DNA from: Exilispira sp964581895
GTDB taxonomy: Bacteria > Spirochaetota > JAAYUW01
Direction of reading: 5' to 3'
Assembly: GCA_964581895.1 (NCBI GenBank)
Contig: CAZOPR010000001.1
Coordinates: 310,001 to 374,000, forward strand
DNA length: 64,000 nt
Positions 43,149 to 51,422 of the stretch are shown piece after piece; the first letter of the stretch is position 1; every line of letters begins with the position of its first letter. Made by a program: the position numbers and the translations under genes. The notes beneath the pieces are model-generated. The model was not told the DNA's origin. It did not search any database and saw nothing but the letters and a program-made list of their open reading frames with translations.

Positions 43149-44201
43149 ATGGATTTAAATTCTTCCAAAAGACTTGGCTTTATAGATAGGTTCTTGACTC
43201 TATGGATATTTCTTGCTATGGCTATTGGAGTTTTGCTTGGTTATTTTTATCCACCTTTTACAAAGTGGATAAGTAAATTTCAAGTCGGCTCCACATCTAT
43301 TCCTATTGCAATAGGACTTATTTTAATGATGTATCCACCACTTGCTAAAGTTAAGTATGAAAAGATGGGGACTACATTTAAAAATAAAAAGATTCTTCTG
43401 CTTTCTCTCATTCAGAATTGGTTAGTAGGACCTATTGTTATGTTTTTACTTGCTATTCTATTTTTAAGAAACACTCCAGGTTATATGATAGGCGTGATTC
43501 TTGTTGGTCTTGCTCGTTGTATAGCAATGGTAATAGTTTGGAATGACCTTGCTAAAGGAGATAGAGAACTTGGCGTCGGAATCGTAGCTTTTAATGCTAT
43601 ATTTCAGGTTATTCTCTATGCGGTTTATATTTTTATATTTATAACATTTATGTTAAACTTTTTTAAATTAGCACCTGGTGTAAATGTCTCTATTTCAATG
43701 ATAGAATCGGCAAAAACAGTGCTTATCTATTTAGGCATTCCCTTTTTTGCTGGAATTCTAACCCATTTTGGGCTAATTAAATTAAAAGGCGAACATTGGT
43801 TTGACAATTTTTTTTCTCCTTTTATAAGTCCTATAACTTTGATAGCACTTTTGTTTACAATAATAGTAATGTTTTCGATAAAGGGAGAATTCATTGTTAA
43901 AGCTCCACTTGATGTATTAAGGGTAGCTATTCCTTATGTCCTATATTTTTTTATCATGTGGTTTATCACATTTTTTCTTGCAAAAAAGTCTGGTGCTAAC
44001 TATGAAAAATCGACAGCTGTAGCATTTTCTGCTGCTTCCAATGATTTTGAATTAGCTATTGCTGTAGCCATTGCTATTTTTGGCATAGAATCAAAGCAGG
44101 CTTTTGCCACTGTGATTGGTCCACTCATTGAAGTTCCAGTAATGATACTTCTTGTGAATATATCATTATCGTTTAGAAAATATTTCAAAGTCAAAGTCTA
44201 A
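43149..44201 (+). CDS. acr3: Arsenite efflux transporter Acr3
   Basis: A ten-helix carrier of the BASS superfamily that exports arsenite using the proton gradient. LGFIDRFLTLWIFLAMAIGV, PIAIGLILMMYPPLAKVKYE, LARCIAMVIVWNDLAKGD (with the conserved Cys in ARCIAMV) and the late FSAASNDFELAIAVAI are Acr3 signatures. Start ATG 43149 has AAAGGAG nine bases upstream; an earlier in-frame start is rejected. Length 350 is standard. Its place after the redox genes supports an arsenic detoxification operon. Confidence 0.93.
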   Translation: MDLNSSKRLGFIDRFLTLWIFLAMAIGVLLGYFYPPFTKWISKFQVGSTSIPIAIGLILMMYPPLAKVKYEKMGTTFKNKKILLLSLIQNWLVGPIVMFLLAILFLRNTPGYMIGVILVGLARCIAMVIVWNDLAKGDRELGVGIVAFNAIFQVILYAVYIFIFITFMLNFFKLAPGVNVSISMIESAKTVLIYLGIPFFAGILTHFGLIKLKGEHWFDNFFSPFISPITLIALLFTIIVMFSIKGEFIVKAPLDVLRVAIPYVLYFFIMWFITFFLAKKSGANYEKSTAVAFSAASNDFELAIAVAIAIFGIESKQAFATVIGPLIEVPVMILLVNISLSFRKYFKVKV

Positions 44202-44221
44202 ATTAAAAGGAAATGTTTTAT

Positions 44222-45289
44222 ATGAAATTGATTACAAAAATCTCCAACCATCTTAAAAATTATCTGATGTGGTACGCTTTGCTTGTGATTGCAGTTGGTT
44301 GGATTTTAGGTCTTTTAGTACCTGAATTTACAAAAACCAATCAAAAGATATTGAATAAATTGATTACAATATTTGTGTTCATGATGATTTACCCTATGAT
44401 GATAAATTTAAATCTATCTAAAATTCCAGGAATTTTAAAAAAACCCAAGCCTATTATTATGACAGTAGTTTATAATTTTTTAATCACACCAATTTTGAGC
44501 TTACTATTTGTCAAACTCTTTATCCATAACCCTGAACTTGCTCTGGGCTTTATGCTTGTCATGTTGATACCTGGTTCTTCTATGAGTCTTGGGTATACAG
44601 GGATTGTAGATGGTAGTATGGAGTTAGCTACTGTAGCTATGGCTTTTGTATTTATGCTTGTTCAAATACTACTCCCATTTTTCATTGGTTTTTTGGGAAA
44701 AACTTATAATATATCAATTCCAATTGGACTTTTACTTCAGACAGTTGCTACTGTTTTGATATTGCCTATGATAGCAGGTGATTTGACCCGTCGTGGCATT
44801 AGGAAATGGGGTGGAGAAAAAAAATATAATGAACTAAAACCACTATTTTCATTTATTACTTTATTGTCAATGCTTTTTATGGTTACACTTATATTCATGC
44901 TTAAAGCACAGGTTTTGCTTGAAAAATGGAAGGTTGTAGTAAATCTTGCCTTGATTACACTTGGATATCTTTTTATTATGTTTGTTTTGATGACTTTGGT
45001 TGATAAAATTTTTAAGCTTAATTATGGTGAGCATATGGCTATTGCATTTTTAAGCACTGGGAAAAATAATGGTACTGCTATTGCTATAGCAATGCTTGCT
45101 TTTACACCTCTTGTTGCGATACCTGCCGCAATTTTACCACTTTTTCAGATTATTTTTTCCATCAGTTATGTTTCAATGGCAGGGATTATTAAAAATTACT
45201 TCCATCATGATCGAGAAGTGAAAGATTTCATGAAAAAAGAAAATATGGACCTTATAATAAAACAAGAGATAAAAAAAGAGGAGGTTTAA
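44222..45289 (+). CDS. Second BASS-family carrier (Acr3/bile-acid-symporter like)
   Basis: A 355-residue ten-helix membrane protein related to Acr3 but clearly diverged: IFVFMMIYPMMINLNLSKIP, MLVMLIPGSSMSLGYTGIVDG and LSTGKNNGTAIAIAMLA replace the Acr3 motifs, and the ARC cysteine is absent. Members of this group are annotated as arsenic resistance or bile acid:sodium symporter proteins; substrate unknown. ATG 44222 is preferred because AAAGG is 11 bases away, while ATG 44213 is too close to it. It lies between acr3 and a ferredoxin, so a paired or alternative exporter is likely. Confidence 0.8.
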   Translation: MKLITKISNHLKNYLMWYALLVIAVGWILGLLVPEFTKTNQKILNKLITIFVFMMIYPMMINLNLSKIPGILKKPKPIIMTVVYNFLITPILSLLFVKLFIHNPELALGFMLVMLIPGSSMSLGYTGIVDGSMELATVAMAFVFMLVQILLPFFIGFLGKTYNISIPIGLLLQTVATVLILPMIAGDLTRRGIRKWGGEKKYNELKPLFSFITLLSMLFMVTLIFMLKAQVLLEKWKVVVNLALITLGYLFIMFVLMTLVDKIFKLNYGEHMAIAFLSTGKNNGTAIAIAMLAFTPLVAIPAAILPLFQIIFSISYVSMAGIIKNYFHHDREVKDFMKKENMDLIIKQEIKKEEV

Positions 45290-45290
45290 T

Positions 45291-45608
45291 ATGCCATGGT
45301 TAGCTGGATTTCCGAGAGAAAAGTTGGAATGGTACCCAACGATTGATCCTTCAAAATGTATCAAGTGCGGTATGTGTATGAATTGTGGTAAAAGTGTTTA
45401 TGACTGGACAGAAAATGGTCCAGTAGTTGCAAGACCATATTCCTGTGTTCCTGGTTGTTCATCTTGTGCAAATCTTTGCCCAGGAAATGCAATAACATTT
45501 CCAGATTTAAGTTATATCCGGGATATTTATAAAAAAGAAGGTATTTGGGCAAAAGTTAAAAAGATACTAAAAGACGAAGGAAAACTTGAGGTGAAAAAAC
45601 CAGAGTAA
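45291..45608 (+). CDS. Ferredoxin-like 4Fe-4S protein
   Basis: A 105-residue protein with two Fe-S type cysteine clusters: CIKCGMCMNCG (about residues 23-33) and CVPGCSSCANLCPG (about 52-65). The spacing departs a little from classical 2[4Fe-4S] ferredoxins (extra Cys in both), but the pattern and PTIDPSKC opening identify it. It begins one base after the BASS carrier, with AGGAGG upstream, so it is part of the arsenic/thiol operon and may supply electrons for reduction. A strong hairpin follows. Confidence 0.85.
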   Translation: MPWLAGFPREKLEWYPTIDPSKCIKCGMCMNCGKSVYDWTENGPVVARPYSCVPGCSSCANLCPGNAITFPDLSYIRDIYKKEGIWAKVKKILKDEGKLEVKKPE

Positions 45609-45617
45609 AATCACTGC

Positions 45618-45649
45618 CATAGCCATTTACTTAGTTGTAAATGGCTATG
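45618..45649 (+). terminator. Strong hairpin at end of the arsenic operon
   Basis: A perfect 13-bp stem, CATAGCCATTTAC with GTAAATGGCTATG, around a six-base loop, starts ten bases after the ferredoxin stop. It lacks a real T tract, so it may act as a transcript-end or mRNA-stability structure. Confidence 0.65.
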
Positions 45650-45659
45650 ACATTTATTA

Positions 45660-45792
45660 TTAACCTTAAAGATTTAAGATTGAATATTTAAGTATTTAGA
45701 TTAAATTTTTAAGGTTTAATATTTGATTTTTAAGATTTAAGATTTAAGATTTAAGGTTAGATATTTAAGTTTTAGATTAAATTTTTGAGATT
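45660..45792 (+). repeat. AT heptad and long repeats
   Basis: The heptad TTAAGAT repeats about four times near 45740, and a longer block (ATATTTAAGT with TTAGATTAAATTTTT) is present twice about 95 bases apart. No gene is seen. Confidence 0.6.
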
Positions 45793-45878
45793 GAAATAGA
45801 ATTATAAGATAGAATCATAAAAATTTTGATTATATTTAAAAAATAGGTCAAGTTATAAAAAAGCCAATGAGGCTATTG

Positions 45879-46190
45879 ATGAATGTATTTAATTTGAAAG
45901 AGATGCAGGTTTTTCCCTATTAGGAAAGAGGGAAAAATGTATTTTTTAAAGCTGATGAATTTAAAACCCGATTAATCGAGCTTGCTCCAGGGGAGAAACT
46001 TCCAGATTGCACAATGCATGAAAGTGTGATATTTTATGTCCTTAAAGGGGAGGCAAGCATTCAGGTAAATGATGAAAAGGCTATTATCAAAGAAGGAGAT
46101 TGTTTAATTTCAGAACCATCTGATTTTTCTATGTTTTCTGAAAAAGGAGTAAGGATACTTGGAATACAAATAAAAAATTTAAACAAATAA
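45879..46190 (+). pseudogene. Cupin gene with in-frame TAG stop
   Basis: A frame of 104 codons from ATG 45879 to TAA 46190 is interrupted only by TAG at 45921-45923 (codon 15). Before it: MNVFNLKEMQVFPY; after it: ERGKNVFFKADEFKTRLIEL, then APGEKLPDCTMHESVIFYVL, GEASIQVNDEKAIIKEGDCL and so on, a complete small cupin. No start codon follows the TAG early enough to save the conserved part. The TAG stands where a Glu (GAG) would be natural. It is probably a recent nonsense mutation; a sequencing error or readthrough cannot be excluded. Confidence 0.8.
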
Positions 46191-46221
46191 TTAAATAGAA
46201 GTTAAAGAATTAGAGGGCTTT

Positions 46222-46701
46222 ATGGAACTTCTTTTAATTTTTACACTAGCAGCAATGATTCTTTCTTTTATTGCTAACAGAAAGAAAACACTTGAGGGGC
46301 TTAAGATGGCACTAAATCTTTTTTTAAATACTTTGCCATCTTTTATCACAGTGCTCATTGCTGTTGCGTTTTTGCTTGCGTTTCTTCCAAAAGAGGTTCT
46401 TGCAAAGCTTTTGGGTGAAAAGTCAGGGGCTTTTGGGTTTGTAATTGCTGCTCTTTTGGGTTCTATTTCACTTATTCCGGGGATCGTGGCTTATCCACTT
46501 TCTTCAGTGCTTCTCAAAAATGGTGCAAGCTATCCAGTTATTGCTGTGTTTATAACAACACTGATGATGGTAGGGATAGTCACATTGCCACTTGAGACAA
46601 AGTTTTTTGGTTCTAAAGTGGCTTTTACAAAAAATTTGCTTAGCTTTATCGGGGCTTTAATTATTGGGCTTGCAATAGCCTTTCTTTGGAGTTTTGTATG
46701 A
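46222..46701 (+). CDS. Permease half-protein A (UPF0718-like)
   Basis: A 159-residue membrane protein with about five helices. LNLFLNTLPSFITVLIAVAF, LAKLLGEKSGAFGFVIAALLG and SLIPGIVAYPLSSVLLKNGA match one half of the two-hairpin permease family to which the ArsP-like protein at 41283 belongs. It overlaps the second half gene by four bases (ATGA), so the two halves probably assemble as a heterodimer. The CSC cysteine motif is missing, so its substrate may differ from that of ArsP. Confidence 0.8.
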   Translation: MELLLIFTLAAMILSFIANRKKTLEGLKMALNLFLNTLPSFITVLIAVAFLLAFLPKEVLAKLLGEKSGAFGFVIAALLGSISLIPGIVAYPLSSVLLKNGASYPVIAVFITTLMMVGIVTLPLETKFFGSKVAFTKNLLSFIGALIIGLAIAFLWSFV

Positions 46702-47243
46702 AAAAATACCTTGTAAAGAATCGTAATGACCTTATCGTAATAGGAATTTTTGTTATTTTTGCCATGGTTACTTTTTTTACAAAATTTTCTTTTGGCTTCA
46801 AGGTTATAGAAAATTTTAAGGCTTCATTTTTGGAAATGATTTCGTTTATGCCTTTTATATTTATCCTTATTGGGCTTCTTGAGGTCTGGGTGCCAAAGGA
46901 GATTATAGAAAAACATACCGGAAAAGAATCCGGTATAATGGGAGTAATATGGATGATTCTACTTGCAATGCTTCAGATGGGCTCGTTATATGCAGCATTT
47001 CCTGTAGCCTATTTACTCTGGAAAAAAGGGACAAGTGTAAGAAACATCTTTATCTATCTTGGAGCTTTTACAACAATGAAAATCCCAATGCTTTCTTTTG
47101 AAATCGGATATTTAGGACTGAAATTTTCGATTCTAAGAACTCTTTTTACCTTGCCGGTATTTATAATCATTGCAATCTTAATGGAAAAATTCTTTGGTAA
47201 AGATTTTAGTATAAATAATCCAATGAGTGGAGATAAGAAGTGA
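46698..47243 (+). CDS. Permease half-protein B (UPF0718-like)
   Basis: A 181-residue membrane protein with about five helices, the partner of the preceding gene. IFILIGLLEVWVPKEIIEKH, GKESGIMGVIWMILLAML and GSLYAAFPVAYLLWKKGTS are the equivalent permease hairpin motifs. Start ATG 46698 overlaps the upstream stop; a TTG 12 bases earlier is rejected. The last bases, GTGAATGTATTTAATTTG, repeat the start region of the cupin pseudogene at 45879. Confidence 0.8.
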   Translation: MKKYLVKNRNDLIVIGIFVIFAMVTFFTKFSFGFKVIENFKASFLEMISFMPFIFILIGLLEVWVPKEIIEKHTGKESGIMGVIWMILLAMLQMGSLYAAFPVAYLLWKKGTSVRNIFIYLGAFTTMKIPMLSFEIGYLGLKFSILRTLFTLPVFIIIAILMEKFFGKDFSINNPMSGDKK

Positions 47244-47258
47244 ATGTATTTAATTTGC

Positions 47259-47286
47259 TTGAAAAAAATTTTAGGTGTAGTATAAT
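47259..47286 (+). promoter_or_regulatory. Likely sigma-70 promoter of the R-M locus
   Basis: TTGAAA (47259-47264) and a perfect TATAAT (47281-47286) are separated by 16 bases, about 50 bases ahead of a short ORF and 110 bases ahead of the endonuclease remnant. Confidence 0.65.
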
Positions 47287-47337
47287 AGTAAAAAGATTAG
47301 ATAATAGGAAATTTAATATATAAGGTAGTTAGTGCTT

Positions 47338-47400
47338 ATGACAAAAAGAGATCAACAGAGGAAAGGAAAAAATGAATATCCTTGTAAAAAGGAAATATAA
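47338..47400 (+). CDS. Possible 20-residue leader peptide
   Basis: ATG 47338 opens a 20-codon frame (MTKRDQQRKGKNEYPCKKEI) whose TAA overlaps the endonuclease start as TAATG. It is very basic. The one-base overlap suggests translational coupling to the downstream gene. There is no homology I can name, and the ribosome site is weak, so it may be chance. Confidence 0.3.
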   Translation: MTKRDQQRKGKNEYPCKKEI

Positions 47401-48253
47401 TGACACTTTGGAATAACGATACTGAAATTCAATTTTTTATTGAAGCCCTAAAAAATTTTGCTTCTCCAGAACAATTATTTTATCACCTGAAAGAAGGATA
47501 TTTTGCTTATATACCAAAAGGGTCAGATTCAGAAGGTCAGACTTTACAAAGCAGAAATTCTCTCATAGGACAATATACTGAAAAATGGTGTAAAACTATC
47601 TTCGATCCAATTGCAACAGAACTTGGACTTTTTGCTGTCAATGGTGTAGTATGCTAGGAAATTGGATTATCAAAACATTCAAGGGCAGACCTTGCCTTTT
47701 GTACAACGAACGAAACTTCTCAAAATCAGAAAACATAAAACTAATATTTGAAATTAAAATGAGTGTTGTTTCAAATTACAAATACACTCATCCAAATAAA
47801 GTTGAATATGTAGGCGATTATAAACAACACAAAGGGAATCCAGCATTACTACGTTCTGACTCAATGCTTAAAGCCATCGGAAAATCAATCAATATTCGTG
47901 TATCGGGAATTGCCTCAACAAAAATCCCCATAGTTGTTTTAGGTAACAGTCCGATAACTGATAGTTATATAAAAAAAGTGGACTTTCTTAAAACCTCGGG
48001 GGTAATACAAGGTTTTTGGTCTTTAAATCCTAATCCAACAAACTCTGATTATATCAAAAACACTCCGAAATTAGGTTTTCAGACGATTTTAGACAAACAG
48101 CAACTCTTTAATAATTGTAAAGAGCTTGTAACAAATGATATGAACTATTTTTCTTCAATGATTTCAAAATTGAAACTTGGAGAAATTATAAGAATTGCAA
48201 GTCAAGAAAACACAGACATTGCGAAAGCAGAGAAATTTTTAACTTTAATTTGA
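47400..48253 (+). pseudogene. Type II restriction endonuclease, broken by TAG and a frameshift
   Basis: The first part (47400-47654) reads LFAVNGVVC and then TAG; continuing in the same frame gives EIGLSKHSRADLAFCTTNET, clearly still coding, until the A4 run near 47727. There one base seems missing, and the coding sense passes to another frame: SENIKLIFEIKMSVVSNYKY, then SDSMLKAIGKSINIRVSG to the end. The FEIK strand with preceding acids resembles a nuclease core. It therefore looks like a single gene of about 285 codons with one nonsense change and one single-base deletion. Its identity as an endonuclease rests mainly on the following methyltransferase gene. Confidence 0.75.
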
Positions 48254-48260
48254 GGTTAAA

Positions 48261-49211
48261 ATGAAAAGGCTAAAGGGAACAGAAACAAGTGCTTTTGGAA
48301 CGAATGGAAGAATTAACCACGATAGCTCAAGATTTTATAATTCTAAACTTTACAAGGAACTGAACAATAAAAAAATTATTGATAAAAAAGAAAATGTTTT
48401 CCCTAAAGAATTTGAAAACAAATTTATTTTAGGTACAGCAGAGAATATGAAAGAGTTACCTGATAATTCAGTTCACTTAATGATTACTTCACCACCTTAT
48501 AATGTTTCAAAAGAGTATGATAAAGACTTGTCATTTAATGAATATCTACAACTTTTAGAAAAAGCTTTTAGAGAAACTTATAGAGTTTTAGTAAATGGTG
48601 GCCGTGCTTGTGTAAATGTTGCTAACCTTGGGAGAAAACCATACATACCTTTGTCTGATTATATTTCTAAAATGATGATAGATATTGGTTTTAATATGCG
48701 CGGAGAAATTATTTGGAATAAAGCCGCAAGTGCAAGTCCATCGACTGCTTGGGGTAGTTGGCAAAGTGCTGCAAATCCAATATTAAGAGACATACATGAA
48801 TATATTTTAGTTTTTTCTAAAGGTGATTATAAAAGAGAAAAAGGTGCAAAAGAAAACACCATTTCAAAAGAGCAGTTTATGGAATGGACAAAATCTATTT
48901 GGACAATGAATGCAGAAAGTGCAAAAAGAATTGGACATCCTGCCCCATTTCCAGAAGAATTACCTTACAGATTAATTCAACTTTATTCTTTTAAAGGTGA
49001 TATAGTTCTTGACCCATTTATGGGTAGTGGTACCACGGCAGTAGCATCTCTAAAGTCAGACAGAAAGTTTGTGGGTTATGAAATAAATAAAGAATATATT
49101 GAACTTGCAGAGAAAAGGATAGAACCATTATTAAAACAAACAAAGGTTACATTTAACGATACAAAAATTGAAGAAGAGCCACAAATCGCTAACAAAGTGC
49201 ATATGCCTTAA
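48261..49211 (+). CDS. Site-specific DNA methyltransferase (beta class, likely N4-cytosine)
   Basis: A 316-residue SAM-dependent methyltransferase. Catalytic motif IV TSPPYN (residues 76-81) comes before the SAM-binding motif I DPFMGSGTT (about residue 251), the beta-class order. SPPY is usual for N4-cytosine enzymes, DPPY for N6-adenine. IIWNKAASASPSTAWGSW and HPAPFPEELP are typical of small type II enzymes. It is complete, unlike the endonuclease gene ending seven bases upstream, so it is now probably an orphan methyltransferase. The first 45 residues are a basic extension. Confidence 0.9.
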   Translation: MKRLKGTETSAFGTNGRINHDSSRFYNSKLYKELNNKKIIDKKENVFPKEFENKFILGTAENMKELPDNSVHLMITSPPYNVSKEYDKDLSFNEYLQLLEKAFRETYRVLVNGGRACVNVANLGRKPYIPLSDYISKMMIDIGFNMRGEIIWNKAASASPSTAWGSWQSAANPILRDIHEYILVFSKGDYKREKGAKENTISKEQFMEWTKSIWTMNAESAKRIGHPAPFPEELPYRLIQLYSFKGDIVLDPFMGSGTTAVASLKSDRKFVGYEINKEYIELAEKRIEPLLKQTKVTFNDTKIEEEPQIANKVHMP

Positions 49212-49239
49212 AAGTTTCAATTGGTATTCAAGCATTATA

Positions 49240-49440
49240 TTCCTCTCAACCTTTCGTTTTGGTGGGCAAGTTTCTGTTCTACAATCCCTAAAGGCATGTA
49301 GCCTCCAACAGTTAGAAGATATTATTAAGCCAATAAAGAAATATGCAGATGGCATATTTAGTATTAGCTAACCAGAACATAAAGACCAAGATATTAAACA
49401 AATTCAAGATTATTAAAAGAATTATGGCGAACATTATTTC
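49240..49440 (+). pseudogene. Degenerate coding remnant of unknown family
   Basis: One frame reads LQQLEDIIKPIKKYADGIFS, then SIS, TAA, PEHKDQDIKQIQDY, TAA, KNYGEHYFKL. The protein-like character across two stops suggests a decayed gene, but I cannot name its family. It directly follows the methyltransferase and precedes another pseudogene. Confidence 0.45.
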
Positions 49441-49451
49441 AAATTAGTAAT

Positions 49452-49757
49452 ACTCATTTTAATGTTGTCTTTCTGATATTTAAAGTTTTGAAAGATCAAT
49501 TCATAAATGAAGTGAAGGAAAGATCAAAAAAAATTAACAAATTTGACTTTACAATTCTTTTTGCAACTATAAATAAAGATGCATTAAATGATTATTTCCA
49601 TGCATAATTAGTTCTTGATGAAAGATATAGTGAGTTTGTAAAACTTCACAATATTATGTACAGTGATAAATTAAAAGACAATTTACCGCTTGACATCGAC
49701 TTTCTTCCTCATATTGGAATTAGCAAATTTAAGAAAAAATTTTTTGAAAAAAAATGA
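49452..49757 (+). pseudogene. 2'-5' RNA ligase-like protein remnant
   Basis: In one frame: THFNVVFLIFKVLKDQF, KKINKFDFTILFATINKDAL, NDYFHA, then TAA (49605-49607), LVLDERYSEFVKLHNIMYSD and LPLDIDFLPHIGISKF to TGA 49757. The two histidine-containing segments (THF and PHIGIS) match the paired HxT/S motifs of the 2H phosphoesterase (LigT-like) superfamily. An in-frame stop and lack of a start show decay. Confidence 0.65.
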
Positions 49758-49857
49758 TTTATAAGTTAAGCTGTAAACAGTTCTTTATTTTATGAAAGAT
49801 GAAATATTTGACAATAGGTCAACTGCGAAAATGATAAAGTAAATAAAATGAAAAAAA

Positions 49858-50045
49858 TTCGATTATAATCAAAAAAAATAAAATATTTAAATATTTTCGA
49901 TTATAGCAGAAGAAAAATATATTGTTTATATATATTCGATTATAGTCGATAATTATATTAAAATAAAAAAATATTAGACTATACTCTAAGAAATTAATAT
50001 TTCAAAATTAATATTTTTGATTTACTTTTTTATATTCGATTAATA
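49858..50045 (+). repeat. Spaced TTCGATTATA repeats upstream of the DUF4143 ATPase
   Basis: TTCGATTATA occurs at 49858, 49896 and 49935, with a partial copy TTCGATTA at 50035. The first three are 38-39 bases apart, and the third is extended into a near-palindrome TCGATTATAGTCGA. No gene lies in this 300-base stretch. Regulator binding sites are possible. Confidence 0.55.
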
Positions 50046-50063
50046 TTATTAAATATAAATGAA

Positions 50064-51380
50064 ATGAAAATGGATAATAATCAATTTATTGAAAGAAATA
50101 TTTACTTAAAAAAGATTGAAAGCTTTATAGATAAACCTGTTATAAAAGTATTGACTGGGATGAGAAGAAGTGGAAAAAGCAGTCTTTTAAAACTTATTGT
50201 TAAAAAATTAAAAGAAGAAAAAAAAGATACCAATATAATTTATATCAATAAAGAATCTCTTGAATTTGATTTTATTAAAGATTACATAAGTCTTTATGAA
50301 TATGTTAAATCAAAAATAAAAAAAGATTTTTCAAATTATATCTTTATAGATGAAATACAGGAGATATCTGGTTGGGAAAAGGCTATAAATTCATTTTTAG
50401 CAGATAATGTTGCTGATACTTTTATTTCAGGCTCTAATGCACACTTACTTTCCGGTGAGTTAGCCACATTGATTAGTGGAAGATACATTGAAATACCTGT
50501 TTTCCCTTTGACTTTCAAAGAATTTATTGAATTTAGAAAAAGAAAAAAAGACACAAAAAATAAAATAAAAACAAATAGTACAAATACAGATGAAATAATA
50601 TCACTTAAAATAAAAATAGGTAAAATAGAAGTAGATAAAATAGAAACAATAGATATTGAAAATGAATTTAAAAATTATTTGAGATATGGAGGCTTACCAG
50701 GGATTCACTTTTTTGACTTTAATGAAGAGGTCATCTATGATTATCTTAATTCAATCTTAAATACTATTATTCTTAAAGATGTTGTCGTTAGAAATAAAAT
50801 AAAAGATGTTTCAAATCTTGAGAAAATTATTTTATATCTTTTCAATAATACTGGAAATATTACATCTGCAAAAAATATTTCAAATTTCTTTGAATCTCAA
50901 AAAATTAAGATATCAGTTGACACAATATTAAGTTATATAAAATTTCTCGAAAATAGCTTTTTAATAAGGATAATCAAGAGATATGATATAAAGTGGAAAA
51001 AGACCTTAGAATATCTTGATAAAATATTTTTCACAGATATCGGTTTAAGAAATGGTTTAATAGGCTATAAAGATAATGATATAAATGGGATCTTAGAAAA
51101 TCTTGTTCATAATGAACTTCTTGCAAGAGGTTATAAATTATATATAGGGAAATTGAATGATCTTGAAATAGATTTTATAGCTGAAAACAAAGGGCAAAAA
51201 TCATATTTTCAGGTTTGTTATTCTCTTGCAAATAGGCAAATTGAGCAAAGAGAGTTTGGTAATCTTTTAAAAATAAAAGACAATTATGAAAAAATAGTGA
51301 TTTCATTAGATAAATATTATCCATCAGAAAAAGATGGTGTTAAGCATAAATATCTAATCGATTTTCTTCTTGAAAAATAG
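50064..51380 (+). CDS. AAA-type ATPase with DUF4143 domain
   Basis: A 438-residue protein of the widespread AAA_14/DUF4143 group. LTGMRRSGKSSLLKLIVKKL gives Walker A (about residues 32-39), YIFIDEIQEISGWE gives Walker B, and FISGSNAHLLSGELATLISG is the sensor region; the C-terminal part ENLVHNELLARGYKLYIGK and EIDFIAEN has a restriction-endonuclease-like ending. Function in cells is poorly known, and association with mobile or defence regions is common. It stands alone after the decayed R-M locus. A Lys/Thr-rich insertion lies at about residues 160-195. Confidence 0.85.
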   Translation: MKMDNNQFIERNIYLKKIESFIDKPVIKVLTGMRRSGKSSLLKLIVKKLKEEKKDTNIIYINKESLEFDFIKDYISLYEYVKSKIKKDFSNYIFIDEIQEISGWEKAINSFLADNVADTFISGSNAHLLSGELATLISGRYIEIPVFPLTFKEFIEFRKRKKDTKNKIKTNSTNTDEIISLKIKIGKIEVDKIETIDIENEFKNYLRYGGLPGIHFFDFNEEVIYDYLNSILNTIILKDVVVRNKIKDVSNLEKIILYLFNNTGNITSAKNISNFFESQKIKISVDTILSYIKFLENSFLIRIIKRYDIKWKKTLEYLDKIFFTDIGLRNGLIGYKDNDINGILENLVHNELLARGYKLYIGKLNDLEIDFIAENKGQKSYFQVCYSLANRQIEQREFGNLLKIKDNYEKIVISLDKYYPSEKDGVKHKYLIDFLLEK

Positions 51381-51422
51381 TTTTTCTCTTGCAAATTTTT
51401 TAACTGGTTTTAGTTTTTTTAT

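Noticed and set aside
45921..45923. TAG read as pyrrolysine or another amino acid genome-wide
   Set aside because: Several intact genes in the window (for example those ending at 8349, 10393, 20076, 22144, 27769, 51380 and 54401) stop at TAG, so it is an ordinary stop codon here.
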